The notes under the pieces are model-generated. The model did no database searches, was not told the origin of the DNA, and saw only the letters and a program-made list of their open reading frames with translations. From contig CANRKN010000001.1 in NCBI GenBank assembly GCA_947631215.1, forward strand, positions 1 to 64,000: DNA of 64,000 nt, in the 5' to 3' direction. The stretch comes from an uncultured Oscillospiraceae bacterium. GTDB taxonomy: Bacteria > Bacillota_A > Clostridia > Oscillospirales > Oscillospiraceae. The position numbers and the translations under genes are program-made. Below are positions 8,536 to 17,967 of this stretch, in pieces; the first letter of the stretch is position 1; each line of letters begins with the position of its first letter.

Positions 8536-10014
8536 TCAGAGGACGACGCCGTCCTTGAAGATGGATATCTCCCGGGCGCCGTGCTTTTCGGCCTTGGTCT
8601 GCTCACCGCTGGCCACGGCCAGCACGAAGTCCAGAAGGCGCTTGCCCGTCACGTCCAGGTCCTCGCCCTGGGCGGCGGTGCCGGCGTTGAAGTCGATCCA
8701 GTCCCGCTTTTTGTCGTACAGGGCGGTGTTGGTGGAGATCTTCACCGTGGGGGCGGGGGCGCCGAAGGGGGTGCCCCGGCCGGTGGTGAACAGGATGATG
8801 TGGGCGCCGGCGGCGGTGAGGGCCGTGGCGCTGACCAAGTCGTTGCCCGGGCCGGAGAGCATGTTGAGGCCCTTCTTCGTGACCGCCTCGCCGTAGCCCA
8901 GCACGTCCACCACCTGGGCGCTGCCGCCCTTCTGTACGCAGCCGCAGGACTTGTCCTCCAGCGTGGTAATGCCGCCGGCCTTGTTGCCGGGGCTGGGGTT
9001 TTCATAGACCACCTGGCCGTGGCTGGTGAAGTAGTGCTTGAAGTCCTCCACCATCTTCACGGCCTTGTCGAACACTTCTTTGCTCTCGCAGCGGTTGAAG
9101 AGGATGCTCTCCGCGCCGAACATCTCCGGCACCTCGGTGAGCACCGTGGAGCCGCCGGCGGCGATGAGAAGGTCGGAAAACCGGCCCACGGCGGGGTTCG
9201 CGGTGATGCCGGAAAGGCCGTCGGAGCCGCCGCACTTCATGCCGATGACCAGCTCCGAGGCGGAGATATCCTCCCGCTGGAAAGAGCCTACATAGTCGGC
9301 CAGCTCCTTCAAAAGGGCGGAGGCCGCGGCGATCTCGTCCGACTCTTCCTGGCAGATGAGGAACTTCACCCGCTTATCGTCCCATGTGCCCAGTTCCTGC
9401 TTGAACTGGTCCATGGTCAGGTTCTCACACCCCAGGCCCAGCACCAGCACGCCCCCCGCGTTGGGGTGGCGGGCCAGGGCGGCCAGGAGCTTTCTCGTCT
9501 GGGCGTGGTCGTCCCCCATCTGACTGCAGCCGAAGGGGTGGGGGAAGGTATAGAGCCCGTCGATGGAACCGGTGACCAGGTGCTGATTCTGCTCCACCAG
9601 CTGTTTCGCCACGCTGTTGACGCAGCCCACGGTGGGCAGGATCCATATCTCATTGCGCACCGCCGCCCGGCCGTCGGGCCGGCGGTAGCCCTTGAAGGTA
9701 TACTCCGCCTTCGGGGGCATGGGCAGCACTTTATGGTCGTAGGTATATTCCCCGTCCTCGGAAAGGCCGGTGCGGACGTTGTGGGTGTGGACCCACGCTC
9801 CGGCTGCGATGGGAGCCTTGGCCAGGCCGATGACGCAGCCGTACTTCACCACCTGCCCGCCCTCGGGGATGGGGGCCAGGGCCAGCTTATGGCCCCGCTT
9901 CACATCCTCGGCGGCGGTGACGGATATCCCCTGGACCTCCAGGGCTTCGCCCCTGGCTATGTCCTCCAGGGCCACCGCCACGTTGTCCGCGGGATGGATG
10001 CGGATGAGCTTCAT
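8536..10014 (-). CDS. uxaA: Altronate dehydratase
   Basis: A 492-residue full-length UxaA. It dehydrates D-altronate to 2-keto-3-deoxygluconate in galacturonate catabolism. The N-terminal SAF domain (about residues 1-95) carries DNVAVALEDIARGE and HTHNV. The large C-terminal domain carries FPHPFGCSQ, MKCGGSDGLSGI and SCGCVQKGG, with cysteines and histidines in the positions expected for the iron-dependent enzyme. The start overlaps the uxaB stop by 4 bases (ATGA), so the two are translationally coupled. Confidence 0.95.
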   Translation of the reverse strand: MKLIRIHPADNVAVALEDIARGEALEVQGISVTAAEDVKRGHKLALAPIPEGGQVVKYGCVIGLAKAPIAAGAWVHTHNVRTGLSEDGEYTYDHKVLPMPPKAEYTFKGYRRPDGRAAVRNEIWILPTVGCVNSVAKQLVEQNQHLVTGSIDGLYTFPHPFGCSQMGDDHAQTRKLLAALARHPNAGGVLVLGLGCENLTMDQFKQELGTWDDKRVKFLICQEESDEIAAASALLKELADYVGSFQREDISASELVIGMKCGGSDGLSGITANPAVGRFSDLLIAAGGSTVLTEVPEMFGAESILFNRCESKEVFDKAVKMVEDFKHYFTSHGQVVYENPSPGNKAGGITTLEDKSCGCVQKGGSAQVVDVLGYGEAVTKKGLNMLSGPGNDLVSATALTAAGAHIILFTTGRGTPFGAPAPTVKISTNTALYDKKRDWIDFNAGTAAQGEDLDVTGKRLLDFVLAVASGEQTKAEKHGAREISIFKDGVVL

Positions 10015-11489
10015 CCCTGGACCTCCTTCATGGCCTCATAGGGCCCCACAGCCTCGATGCGCTCCAGGGCCTTGGCCACGGCCTCCTCAAAACCGGGGAT
10101 GGCGGCCAGGACGCCGTCCCACATCTTCTCATTGTTCACCACGGCGTGGGTGATGGCCTTGGCGTCGTCGTCCCTGTGGTCGTAGTAGAAGTCCAGCACC
10201 CAGGCGTCGTCCTTCACGGCGTAGGTGTCCGCGCCCCGGATACCGGTGAGGCAGTTCTCGCCCCGCTCCTTTGCGTTGTGGTAGAAGGCGATGTAGGCGG
10301 CGAAGGAGAAGGTGATGCAGGGAGGCAGCTTGCCAACCCGCTTTACATACTCCGTGAGGCTCGGCATAACACGGGCCTTCCACTTGGCGGTGGAGTTCAG
10401 GGAGATGTCAAGCAATGCGTGGTCGATGTAGGGGTTATTGAACCGCTGGCTCACCGCCGCGGCGAAGTCCAGCAGGTCCTCGCGGGGCAAATCCAGGGTG
10501 GGGATGATCTCGTCGTAGATGGTCTTGTTCATGAACCCGTGGATGACCTCGTCCTCCATGCAGTTCCGCACGATGTTCTGCCCCGCCAGGTACGCGCCGA
10601 GAACCATGGTGGTGTGGGCGCCGTTCAGGATGCGGACCTTCCGCTGCTTATAGGGGGTGTGGTCGTCCACCACGATGATGGGCAGGCCGGCCTTTTCAAA
10701 GGGCAGCTCGTCCTTGATGGACTGGGGGCCCTCGATGACCCAGAAGCCGAACACCTCGCCGGTGTCGATGATGTTGTCCTGATAGCCCAGCTCCTCACAG
10801 ATGGCCGCGGCCTCCTTTTTGGGGTAGCCGGTGACGATGCGGTCCACCAGGGTGGAGCAGAAGAGGTTCTCGCCCATGGCCCAGGTCTTGAACTCCTCGC
10901 CCAGGCCCCACATGTCGATGTACTGGCCCACGCACTTTTTCAGCTCGTCGCCGTTGTGGTCGATGAGCTCGCAGGAGAGGATGATGAACCCGGGCAGGCC
11001 CAGCTTATGGCGCTCGAAGAGGAACTGGGTGAGCTTGCCGGGGAAGCTGGAAGCGGGCTTATCCTCGAACTTGCAGGCCGGGTCGAAGACGATGCCGGCC
11101 TCGGTGGTGTTGGACACCAGGAAGCGGAGGTCGGGGTTCTTGGCGCAGTCCAGAAGGGCCTGGAAGTCCTCGTAGGGGTTCAGGCACCGGCTGACGCAGG
11201 AGATGACCCGCTTGCGGTTGACCTGCTGGCCGTTTTCCCGGCCCCGGAGGAACAGGGTGTACAGCCCCTCCTGGTCGTTGATCATGGGGGCCAGGCCCGG
11301 GGCGATGGGCTGGGTCAGGACCACCTTGGCATTGAAGCCGGCGGTCTCGTTCATCACGTCGATGAAGTAGTCCACGAAGGCCCGCAGGAAGTTGCCCTCG
11401 CCGAACTGCAGCACCCGCTCGGGGGCCTCTTTCAGAAGATACCCGTCGTAGCCTTGGTCCGCAAGAGTTTTGTAGCTGAGCTTTTCCAT
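10011..11489 (-). CDS. uxaB: Tagaturonate reductase
   Basis: A 492-residue member of the mannitol dehydrogenase family that reduces D-tagaturonate to D-altronate with NADH. Family features are the N-terminal VLQFGEGNFLRAFVDYF (dinucleotide-binding region near residue 28), the GIVFDPACKFEDKPASSFPGKLTQ segment typical of tagaturonate reductases near residue 130, and VRILNGAHT near residue 287. It lies between the MFS gene and uxaA, which makes UxaB more likely than the related fructuronate reductase UxuB. Confidence 0.93.
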   Translation of the reverse strand: MEKLSYKTLADQGYDGYLLKEAPERVLQFGEGNFLRAFVDYFIDVMNETAGFNAKVVLTQPIAPGLAPMINDQEGLYTLFLRGRENGQQVNRKRVISCVSRCLNPYEDFQALLDCAKNPDLRFLVSNTTEAGIVFDPACKFEDKPASSFPGKLTQFLFERHKLGLPGFIILSCELIDHNGDELKKCVGQYIDMWGLGEEFKTWAMGENLFCSTLVDRIVTGYPKKEAAAICEELGYQDNIIDTGEVFGFWVIEGPQSIKDELPFEKAGLPIIVVDDHTPYKQRKVRILNGAHTTMVLGAYLAGQNIVRNCMEDEVIHGFMNKTIYDEIIPTLDLPREDLLDFAAAVSQRFNNPYIDHALLDISLNSTAKWKARVMPSLTEYVKRVGKLPPCITFSFAAYIAFYHNAKERGENCLTGIRGADTYAVKDDAWVLDFYYDHRDDDAKAITHAVVNNEKMWDGVLAAIPGFEEAVAKALERIEAVGPYEAMKEVQG

Positions 11490-11492
11490 GAT

Positions 11493-12674
11493 TTATACCC
11501 TTCCTTTTTTAGAATCGATTTTATAACTCCCGTAACTCAGGAGGATGGATACGAGCAGAAGCCCGGTGAACACCGCCACCAGGGTCATGCCGGCCCGGAT
11601 GCCCGCCCGCTCGGCGGCAAAGCCCACCAAGGCGGGGGTGATGACGCCGCCGATGGAGCCGGTGAGGATGAGGATGGAGCAGCCGAAGTCGTTTCCGCGG
11701 ATGCAGTCGGAGCCGAAGGCGAAGGCGCTGGGGTAGATGGTGGCCATGAAAAGCCCCGTGCCCATGAGCCCCGCCAGCACCAGGCCGCTTGTGCGGCTTA
11801 CAAGAAGCAGCAGGAAGCAGGCGAAGAGCCCTATCCCGTCCACCAGCAGCATGACGGGCCGGGGGACCTTTCCCGTGATGGCCGCGCCGATCATCCGGCC
11901 GAAGAAGATCACCAGCCACAGAAGGCTGTTCATCATCTGGGACATGTCGGCGCTCAATATGCCCGCGTCCTGGAAGTAGGTCACCAGCCACCCCACGATG
12001 GCGTACTCCGCGGAGATGTAGAAAAAGAGCATGGCGCTTCCAAGCCAGAACTGTTTCACCTTCAAAAAGCTCCTGTCCACGGTCCTGACGCCTTTGGTAT
12101 AATTTTCCGGAGGGAGGGGCATTTTGGCGTAGACAACGAGCTGCGCCAGGCACAGGACCATCAGAAGCCCCGCCACCAGCCGCCAGCCCATGGCCGGCCA
12201 CCGTCGGGAGAACACCACCAGGATGATGGGGCTCAAAAGCGCCCCCACGGCGAAGCAGCCGTGCAGCAGGTTATAGCCCCGTGCCGCCTTCTCCCCGGGC
12301 AGGGTGGAGACCATGGTGTTGGAGAAGTTGGAGTTGCCGCCCCGGGCCACGCCGGTCATGAAGAAGGCGGCGATCATGAAGATGGGCGCGCCCAGGCCGC
12401 TCAAAAAGATGAGGTAGGCCACGGCCATCCACACGGCCAGGGACAGGATGCTCTTCCGCCGGCCCAGGAGGGCGGGCAGCACGCCGGCGACGATGGTGGC
12501 CAGCATGTTGCCCGTGCTCTGGCAGCTCAGCAGCACCCCGGTCAGGTCGTAGCTGAACCCATAGGTCTCCCGCAGGAACGGGATGAAGGAGCCCAGGGGC
12601 TGGCTGGCAGCGCCGCTGGCGAAAAAGGCGAACAGGACGCAGTACAGAAGACGGTTTTGCTGTTTTTCTTCCAA
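11493..12674 (-). CDS. MFS transporter in the hexuronate operon
   Basis: A major facilitator superfamily protein of about 393 residues with some 12 hydrophobic segments. The loop between segments 2 and 3 reads GVLPALLGRRKSIL. It starts at or near the end of uxaC. I chose the TTG at 12674 because AAAAGGAAG lies 9 bases upstream; the earlier TTG at 12704 overlaps the uxaC stop but has no ribosome-binding site. Operon context suggests import of a hexuronate or its oligomer, in parallel with the divergent TRAP system. The substrate is inferred. Confidence 0.82.
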   Translation of the reverse strand: MEEKQQNRLLYCVLFAFFASGAASQPLGSFIPFLRETYGFSYDLTGVLLSCQSTGNMLATIVAGVLPALLGRRKSILSLAVWMAVAYLIFLSGLGAPIFMIAAFFMTGVARGGNSNFSNTMVSTLPGEKAARGYNLLHGCFAVGALLSPIILVVFSRRWPAMGWRLVAGLLMVLCLAQLVVYAKMPLPPENYTKGVRTVDRSFLKVKQFWLGSAMLFFYISAEYAIVGWLVTYFQDAGILSADMSQMMNSLLWLVIFFGRMIGAAITGKVPRPVMLLVDGIGLFACFLLLLVSRTSGLVLAGLMGTGLFMATIYPSAFAFGSDCIRGNDFGCSILILTGSIGGVITPALVGFAAERAGIRAGMTLVAVFTGLLLVSILLSYGSYKIDSKKGRV

Positions 12675-12693
12675 GGTCAGGTGCTTCCTTTTA

Positions 12694-14130
12694 TTACAGG
12701 TCAAAGTAACGCGCGGCGTTATAGTAGCATATACCCTCGACGATCTTCTTCAGGGCCGCGTCGTCGGCGGGATACTCGCCGTTCTCCACCCAGTGGCCGA
12801 TGAGGTTGCACAGGATGCGGCGGAAGTAGTCGTGGCGGGCATAGCTGAGGAAGGAGCGGGAGTCGGTGAGCATGCCCACGAAGTTGCCCAGCAGGCCAAG
12901 GTTGGCCAGGGACTTCATCTGGGCCTCCATGCCGCTCTTGGTGTCGTTGAACCACCAGGCGGAGCCGTGCTGGATCTTGCCGGGGATCTCGTCGGACTGG
13001 AAGCAGCCCAGCATGGTGCCCAGCTGCTCATTGTCGGCGGGGTTCAGGGAGTAGAGAATGGTCTTGGGGCACTTCCCCTCCATGTCCAGGGCGGACAGGA
13101 ACCGGGCGATGTCGCCGCCGCAGGTGTTCTGGGCGATCATGTCGAAGCCCGTGTCCGGGCCCATTTTGGCGTACATCCGCTCGTTCATGTTCCTGAGGCA
13201 GGAGTAGTGCAGCTGCATGGCGATGCCGAGACGGTGGTATTCCTTGCCCAGGTGCAGGAGGATGGCGGTCTGATAGCCCTCCGCCTGCTCCAGGGTGACC
13301 TCGCCGCCGTCCATGACCTTTTTGAAGGCCGCGTTGGCCGCCACGTCGCTCACTGGGCGGAAGGGAATGTAGTCCAGGCCGTGGTCGCTGGCCCGGCAGC
13401 CCAGCTTTTTGAAGAACTCCAGCCGCTCCGTCAGCGCGGCGCACACGTCGGCGACGCTGTCCAGGGACTTTTTGCCCACGCTGGCGGCCAGCTTGCCGAT
13501 GTACTCGGCGAAGCCGGGCTTATTGATGTTGATGGCCTTGTCGGGGCGGAAGGAGGGGCAGACCTTGAATTTGATGGTGGGGTCCGCGGCGATCTTCTCG
13601 TGCCATTCCAGGGTGTCGATGGGGTCGTCGGTGGTGCCGATGAAGGCCACGTTGGCCTGCTCGATGAGGCCCCGGACGGTCATCCTGGGGTCGTTCTGCA
13701 GCTTATCCTTCGCCATGTCCCAGACCTCGTCCACGGTCTCGGGGCAGAGGTACTTTTCGTAGCCGAAGAACTTGTGCAGCTCCAGGTTGCACCAGTGGTA
13801 CATGGGGTTGCCGATGGCCATGACCAGGGTCTCGGCGAACTTCTCAAGCCGCTCCTTGTTGGGCTTGTGGCCGGACACATAGTCCTCGTTCACGCCGTTG
13901 GAGCGCATCAGGCGCCACTTGTAGTGGTCGCCGAAGAAGCTGCCGTCCGGGTTCTCGCCCCCCAGCCACACCTGGGTCAGGTCCTCGAACTTCCGGTCCT
14001 CGTATATCTCCTGGGGCGGGATGTGGCAGTGGTAGTCCACCAGGGGCAGGGGCTCGGCGTAGTCGTGGAAAAGATGCTTCGCGGTCTCGGTCTCCAGAAG
14101 GAAATCCTTGTCCATAAATGCTTTTGCCAT
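12694..14130 (-). CDS. uxaC: Glucuronate/galacturonate isomerase
   Basis: A 478-residue uronate isomerase that converts D-galacturonate to D-tagaturonate and D-glucuronate to D-fructuronate. It is a member of the amidohydrolase superfamily: VDYHCHIPPQEI near residue 31 carries the metal-site HxH, and GTTDDP near residue 165 and the C-terminal LTDSRSFLSYARHDYFRR are family signatures. The start at 14130 has AAAGGAG upstream and gives MAKAFMDKDF. It is the first catabolic gene of the operon. Confidence 0.96.
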   Translation of the reverse strand: MAKAFMDKDFLLETETAKHLFHDYAEPLPLVDYHCHIPPQEIYEDRKFEDLTQVWLGGENPDGSFFGDHYKWRLMRSNGVNEDYVSGHKPNKERLEKFAETLVMAIGNPMYHWCNLELHKFFGYEKYLCPETVDEVWDMAKDKLQNDPRMTVRGLIEQANVAFIGTTDDPIDTLEWHEKIAADPTIKFKVCPSFRPDKAININKPGFAEYIGKLAASVGKKSLDSVADVCAALTERLEFFKKLGCRASDHGLDYIPFRPVSDVAANAAFKKVMDGGEVTLEQAEGYQTAILLHLGKEYHRLGIAMQLHYSCLRNMNERMYAKMGPDTGFDMIAQNTCGGDIARFLSALDMEGKCPKTILYSLNPADNEQLGTMLGCFQSDEIPGKIQHGSAWWFNDTKSGMEAQMKSLANLGLLGNFVGMLTDSRSFLSYARHDYFRRILCNLIGHWVENGEYPADDAALKKIVEGICYYNAARYFDL

Positions 14131-14149
14131 GATGCTTAACTCCTTTTCA

Positions 14150-14689
14150 TTATGTATTGCTGCCCCGCCGGTCCTTGCGCTTGGCCTCGGGGACGTGTGT
14201 ACATATAAAGGCCCACATCGGGCCGCTGCCCTCGCCGGGGTCGGGCAGGAGATAGGCCTGGTTGTCGCTGACATAGAGGGCCGTGCAGACCTTGAGGCGC
14301 ACGGCGAGATAGATGCTGTCCCACGGGTAATCCACGTGGTTTTCCCGCACCGTCACCTTCATCCCGGCGTCGGTCAGGTCCAGGGTGTAGGCCAGCGGGG
14401 CCGTGGAGAGCTTTAACTGCTTCGACTGGGCCCGGATGGAGAGGAAGAAGGCCAGAATGTACCATATGGGCAGCACCAGGCCAATGGTCAGCAGCACCGT
14501 GCCCAGCATCACCGCCCCCTGACGGATGGAGCGCATAGCAAAACACACCGCGGCGAAGGCGCACATGATGAGGGCGAAGAGGAGGGGGCCCTTCCAGCGC
14601 CGGCGGCGGACCAATACGTCATAGATGGAGAAGGAGCGGAACACCGCCGGGGTGATGCGCCCTTCGATATGGTATTCGTGCTTATCCAT
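14150..14689 (-). CDS. YcxB-like membrane protein
   Basis: A 179-residue protein with two adjacent transmembrane helices (about residues 36-80) and a C-terminal domain of the YcxB type, in which VDYPWDSIYLAVRLKVCTAL and LYVSDNQAYLLP are the conserved strands. The exact role of this family is unknown. It heads the hexuronate operon, 19 bases before uxaC, but family knowledge gives no tie to sugar use. MDKHEYHIEG at 14689 is taken as the start. Confidence 0.7.
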   Translation of the reverse strand: MDKHEYHIEGRITPAVFRSFSIYDVLVRRRRWKGPLLFALIMCAFAAVCFAMRSIRQGAVMLGTVLLTIGLVLPIWYILAFFLSIRAQSKQLKLSTAPLAYTLDLTDAGMKVTVRENHVDYPWDSIYLAVRLKVCTALYVSDNQAYLLPDPGEGSGPMWAFICTHVPEAKRKDRRGSNT

Positions 14690-14838
14690 GGGCATAGCCC
14701 CCCTATCATCCTAGTCATCCATGATCATATTTGCACAGCGAACAGTTTTTTGCAAGTCTCTCCCGCCAATTTTGTCGCTTTAAACAAAAAAATTGCCAAA
14801 ATTTCTTCAATCTGCGAATGGACCAGGCTGTGCATTTG

Positions 14839-14847
14839 TGCTATATT
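14839..14847 (+). promoter_or_regulatory. Probable extended -10 promoter of the TRAP operon
   Basis: TGCTATATT forms an extended -10 element. The matching -35 region (TGGACC, 14819-14824) is poor, as expected when the promoter depends on an activator or on the extended -10. Two palindromes lie 44-86 bases downstream, in the leader. Confidence 0.4.
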
Positions 14848-14890
14848 TTTTGTATTCAGAGTCGTTCTCTGGGCACAAATGAACATGGCG

Positions 14891-14910
14891 CAAAACGGGT
14901 ACCCGTTTTG
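14891..14910. promoter_or_regulatory. Perfect 20-bp palindrome, candidate operator
   Basis: CAAAACGGGT followed by its exact reverse complement ACCCGTTTTG, with no spacer. It lies in the divergent region between the hexuronate operon and the TRAP operon. The shape suits a dimeric regulator of the LacI or GntR type. No regulator gene is adjacent, so the cognate protein is unknown. Confidence 0.6.
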
Positions 14911-14933
14911 CATGGGATAGGCACTATCCCATG
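14911..14933. promoter_or_regulatory. Second perfect palindrome abutting the first
   Basis: Arms CATGGGATAG and CTATCCCATG with a GCA spacer, starting on the base after the first palindrome ends. It could be a second operator or an RNA hairpin in the dctP leader. The rest of the gene-free stretch 14690-15013 is AT-rich and holds nothing else clear. Confidence 0.55.
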
Positions 14934-15013
14934 ACGGGGCCCTCCAGAACGTGATCCCGGCCCGGGCGCGGGCCAAAAACATACAGTCAAATATTTTTTA
15001 GGAGGACCTGAAA

Positions 15014-16012
15014 ATGAAGAAACTTCTCTGCATGCTTTTGGCTGTCATGATGATCGCCAGCCTGGGCATGACCAGCGCCTTCGCGGCCGAGCCCGAGGTG
15101 ACCCTGGTCTATGCCGAGCTGAACCCCCTGGATTCCATCGTGGGCACCCTGGCCCAGGACTTCAAGGACAAGGTGGAAGAGATCTCCGGCGGCCAGATCG
15201 CCATCGACCTGCAGCCCAACGGCGTTCTGGGCAACGAAGCCCAGATCCTGGACGGCATCCTGGGCGGCAGCACGTCCGTTGACATCTGCCGTATCTCCGC
15301 TTTCGCGCTGAACGCTTACGGCTGCACCAAGGCCACCCTGCTGAGCCTGCCCTACACCTTCGTCTCCCGCGAGCACTTCTGGGCTTTCGCCAACAGCGAT
15401 CTGGCTGACGAGTTCCTGATGGAGCCCCAGGAGATCGGCCTGCCCCTGCGGGGCATCTGCTACGGCGAGGAGGGCTTCCGTCACTTCTTCACCAAGGACC
15501 CCGTTGAGAAGATCGAGGACCTGGCCGGCATGAAGCTGCGCGTGTCCGAGGACCCCGTTATGACCGGTCTGGTCAAGGGCCTGGGCGCCAGCCCCACCGT
15601 GGTGAACTTCAATGAGCTCTACTCCGCCCTGCAGACCGGCGTCTGCGACGGCGCTGAGCAGCCCATCGCCAACTACAAGTCCAACGCCTTCCAGGAAGTC
15701 GCCCCCAACCTGATCCTCGACGGCCACACGCTGGGCGCCGTGCAGCTGGTCATCACCGACACCGCCTGGAACAAGCTGACCGAGGAGCAGCAGGGCTGGA
15801 TCATGGAGGCTGCCGACTACGCTTCCAACAAGAACGCTGAGAATTCCCAGGCTGCTGAGGACGAGGTCCTGCAGGAGCTGAAGGACGAGGGCATCAATGT
15901 TGTCGAGGTCGAGGACAAGAGCGTTTGGGCTGACGCCTGCGCCGACGTCATCACTGCCAACATGAACGGCAACGACGAGCTCTATCAGCAGATCCTGGAC
16001 ATGGCTCCCTGA
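15014..16012 (+). CDS. dctP: TRAP transporter substrate-binding protein (DctP family)
   Basis: A 332-residue periplasmic-type binding protein. Residues 1-25 are a Sec signal peptide ending SAFAAE; there is no lipobox cysteine, so anchoring in this Gram-positive is unclear. DctP-family features are VLGNEAQILDGILGG, the binding-site arginine in GMKLRVSEDP near residue 175, and VNFNELYSALQTGVCDGAEQ near residue 197. It captures an organic acid, and the divergent uxa operon makes a hexuronate the best guess. AGGAGG lies just before the start. A hairpin between this gene and dctQ fits the usual excess of binding protein over membrane subunits. Confidence 0.93.
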   Translation: MKKLLCMLLAVMMIASLGMTSAFAAEPEVTLVYAELNPLDSIVGTLAQDFKDKVEEISGGQIAIDLQPNGVLGNEAQILDGILGGSTSVDICRISAFALNAYGCTKATLLSLPYTFVSREHFWAFANSDLADEFLMEPQEIGLPLRGICYGEEGFRHFFTKDPVEKIEDLAGMKLRVSEDPVMTGLVKGLGASPTVVNFNELYSALQTGVCDGAEQPIANYKSNAFQEVAPNLILDGHTLGAVQLVITDTAWNKLTEEQQGWIMEAADYASNKNAENSQAAEDEVLQELKDEGINVVEVEDKSVWADACADVITANMNGNDELYQQILDMAP

Positions 16013-16045
16013 GTCATTGCCCCTAAGAACTAAAACATAACTCCG

Positions 16046-16080
16046 CGGCGGGAGCGCAGGGTCCTCCTGTGCTCCCGCCG
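16046..16080 (+). terminator. Attenuator-like hairpin between dctP and dctQ
   Basis: Stem CGGCGGGAGCGCAGG and CCTGTGCTCCCGCCG with one G-T pair, followed by a weak T-rich stretch. It probably gives partial termination or mRNA stabilisation, setting binding-protein excess. Confidence 0.6.
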
Positions 16081-16116
16081 TTCGTTTCATGAAGAGGAAA
16101 GGAGCGGGCGTTACAT

Positions 16117-16656
16117 ATGCCGAAATTCTTCGTTACGCTCGACAAGATCCGTCCGGTCTATGACGTGGCCTACAAGGTGATCATGGTCATCTGCAAGCTG
16201 CTGCTGACCATCGACATCCTGGTCACGTCTTTCGCCGTGCTGGGCCGATATGTGCCCTTCATCCCCGACCCCGCCTGGACGGAGCAGGTCGTGCTCACCT
16301 GCATGGTCTATATGGCCGTGCTCTCCGCCACCCTTGCCATCCGCAAGGGGGCCCACATCCGCATGACGGCCCTGGACCGCTATCTGCCCGACAAGCTGAT
16401 CATGGTCCTGGACGTGCTTGCGGACCTGGCCGTGATGGCCCTGGGCATCATCTTCCTGTACTACGGCTGGCAGGTGTGCCAGTCCCCCCTGGCCAAGTTC
16501 GGCAAGTATGAGTCCATGCCCTGGCTGAGCCGGTTCTGGATGTACTTCCCCATCCCCGTGGCGGGCGTGGGCATGATCATCTTCGAGCTGGAAGCCGTCT
16601 ATAATCACATCAAGGCGTTCTTCGTGCCGGCGGAAAAGGAGGGGAAGAAAGTATGA
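16117..16656 (+). CDS. dctQ: TRAP transporter small permease (DctQ family)
   Basis: A 179-residue four-helix membrane protein of the DctQ family, with hydrophobic segments at about residues 20-42, 55-75, 95-118 and 135-158. The family feature TEQVVLTCMVYMAVLSATLAIRKGAHIRM is split between helix 2 and the following loop. It pairs with the large DctM subunit to form the sodium-driven channel. AAAGGAG precedes the ATG, and the 3' end overlaps dctM by 4 bases. Confidence 0.92.
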   Translation: MPKFFVTLDKIRPVYDVAYKVIMVICKLLLTIDILVTSFAVLGRYVPFIPDPAWTEQVVLTCMVYMAVLSATLAIRKGAHIRMTALDRYLPDKLIMVLDVLADLAVMALGIIFLYYGWQVCQSPLAKFGKYESMPWLSRFWMYFPIPVAGVGMIIFELEAVYNHIKAFFVPAEKEGKKV

Positions 16657-17948
16657 GTCCTGAGACCTTAGGTACTGTCGTTCTGCTGGGAAGTTTCCTG
16701 GTCATGATCTTTCTCCGCTTCCCCATCGCCTACGCGGTGGGCCTGTCCACAGTCCTGTGCCTGCTGACCCAGGGTCAGCAGCTTGTGGTCCTGCCCCAGC
16801 AGATGGTCCGGGGCGTGTGGAGCTACAGCCTGATGGCCGTGCCCTTCTTCATCACCATGGGCGTGCTCATGGGCACCGGCGGCATATCGGAAAAGCTCAT
16901 AGCATTGGCAAACTCCCTGGTGGGCTGGATGCGCGGGGGCCTGGCCATGGTGAACATCGTGGCCTCCTACTTCTTCGGCGGCATCTCCGGCTCCGCCTCC
17001 GCCGACACCGCCTCCCTGGGCTCCCTGCTCATCCCCATGATGGTCAACGAGGGCTATGACGCGGACTTCTCCACGGCGGTCACCATCACCTCCTCCTGCG
17101 AGGGCCTGCTGGTGCCCCCCAGCCACAACATGGTCATCTACGCCACCACCGCCGGCGGCATCAGCGTGGGCAGCCTCTTCCTGGCCGGCTACCTGCCCGG
17201 CGCCCTGCTGGCCGTGAGCCTGATGGTGGGCTCCTACATCATCTCCGTCAAGCGCCACTATCCCAAGGGAGATAAGTTCAGCATCAAGCGCTTTTTCAAG
17301 CAGCTGGCCACCTCCTTCTGGGCCCTGGCCGCCATCATCATCGTGGTGGTGGGCGTGGTCGGCGGCGTGTTCACCGCCACCGAGAGCGCCGCTATCGCGG
17401 TCATCTACTCGCTGATCGTCAGCGTGTTCATCTACAAGGGCCTGAACTGGAAGGGCGTGTGGCAGAGCCTGGAGCAGTGCATCAATACGCTGGCCATCGT
17501 GCTGATCTTGATCGCCACGTCCTCCGCCTTCGGCTTCTGCCTGACGCTGCTGCACGTGCCCGACACGGCCGCCCGGCTCATCACCAGCGTGTCCGACAAC
17601 CCCATCGTGATCGCCCTGATGCTGAACGTGATCCTGCTGGTGCTGGGCTGCATCATGGACATGGCCCCCATCATCCTGATCGCCACGCCCATCCTCCTGC
17701 CCATCGCCACCTCCATCGGCATCGACCCCATCCAGTTCGGCATCATGGTCATCCTCAACTGCGGCATCGGCCTGCTGACGCCGCCTGTGGGCGCGGTGCT
17801 GTTCATCGGCTCCGCCGTGGGCAAGACGCCCATGGAAAAGGTGGTCAAGGCCACCCTGCCCTTCTACCTGTGCATGCTGATCGCGCTGCTGCTCATCACC
17901 TTCGTGCCCCAGATCAGCCTGCTTGTCCCCAACCTGCTGGCGAAATAA
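16653..17948 (+). CDS. dctM: TRAP transporter large permease (DctM family)
   Basis: A 431-residue, roughly 12-helix DctM subunit that carries the substrate with Na+. Typical features are FFGGISGSASADTASLGSLLIPMM near residue 108 with the conserved GxSGSA turn, TPPVGAVLFIGSAVGKT near residue 370, and an all-hydrophobic C-terminus. The start overlaps dctQ by ATGA, so the subunits are made in step. A strong hairpin follows. Confidence 0.95.
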   Translation: MSPETLGTVVLLGSFLVMIFLRFPIAYAVGLSTVLCLLTQGQQLVVLPQQMVRGVWSYSLMAVPFFITMGVLMGTGGISEKLIALANSLVGWMRGGLAMVNIVASYFFGGISGSASADTASLGSLLIPMMVNEGYDADFSTAVTITSSCEGLLVPPSHNMVIYATTAGGISVGSLFLAGYLPGALLAVSLMVGSYIISVKRHYPKGDKFSIKRFFKQLATSFWALAAIIIVVVGVVGGVFTATESAAIAVIYSLIVSVFIYKGLNWKGVWQSLEQCINTLAIVLILIATSSAFGFCLTLLHVPDTAARLITSVSDNPIVIALMLNVILLVLGCIMDMAPIILIATPILLPIATSIGIDPIQFGIMVILNCGIGLLTPPVGAVLFIGSAVGKTPMEKVVKATLPFYLCMLIALLLITFVPQISLLVPNLLAK

Positions 17949-17967
17949 GACAGTCGCAAAAACAAAG

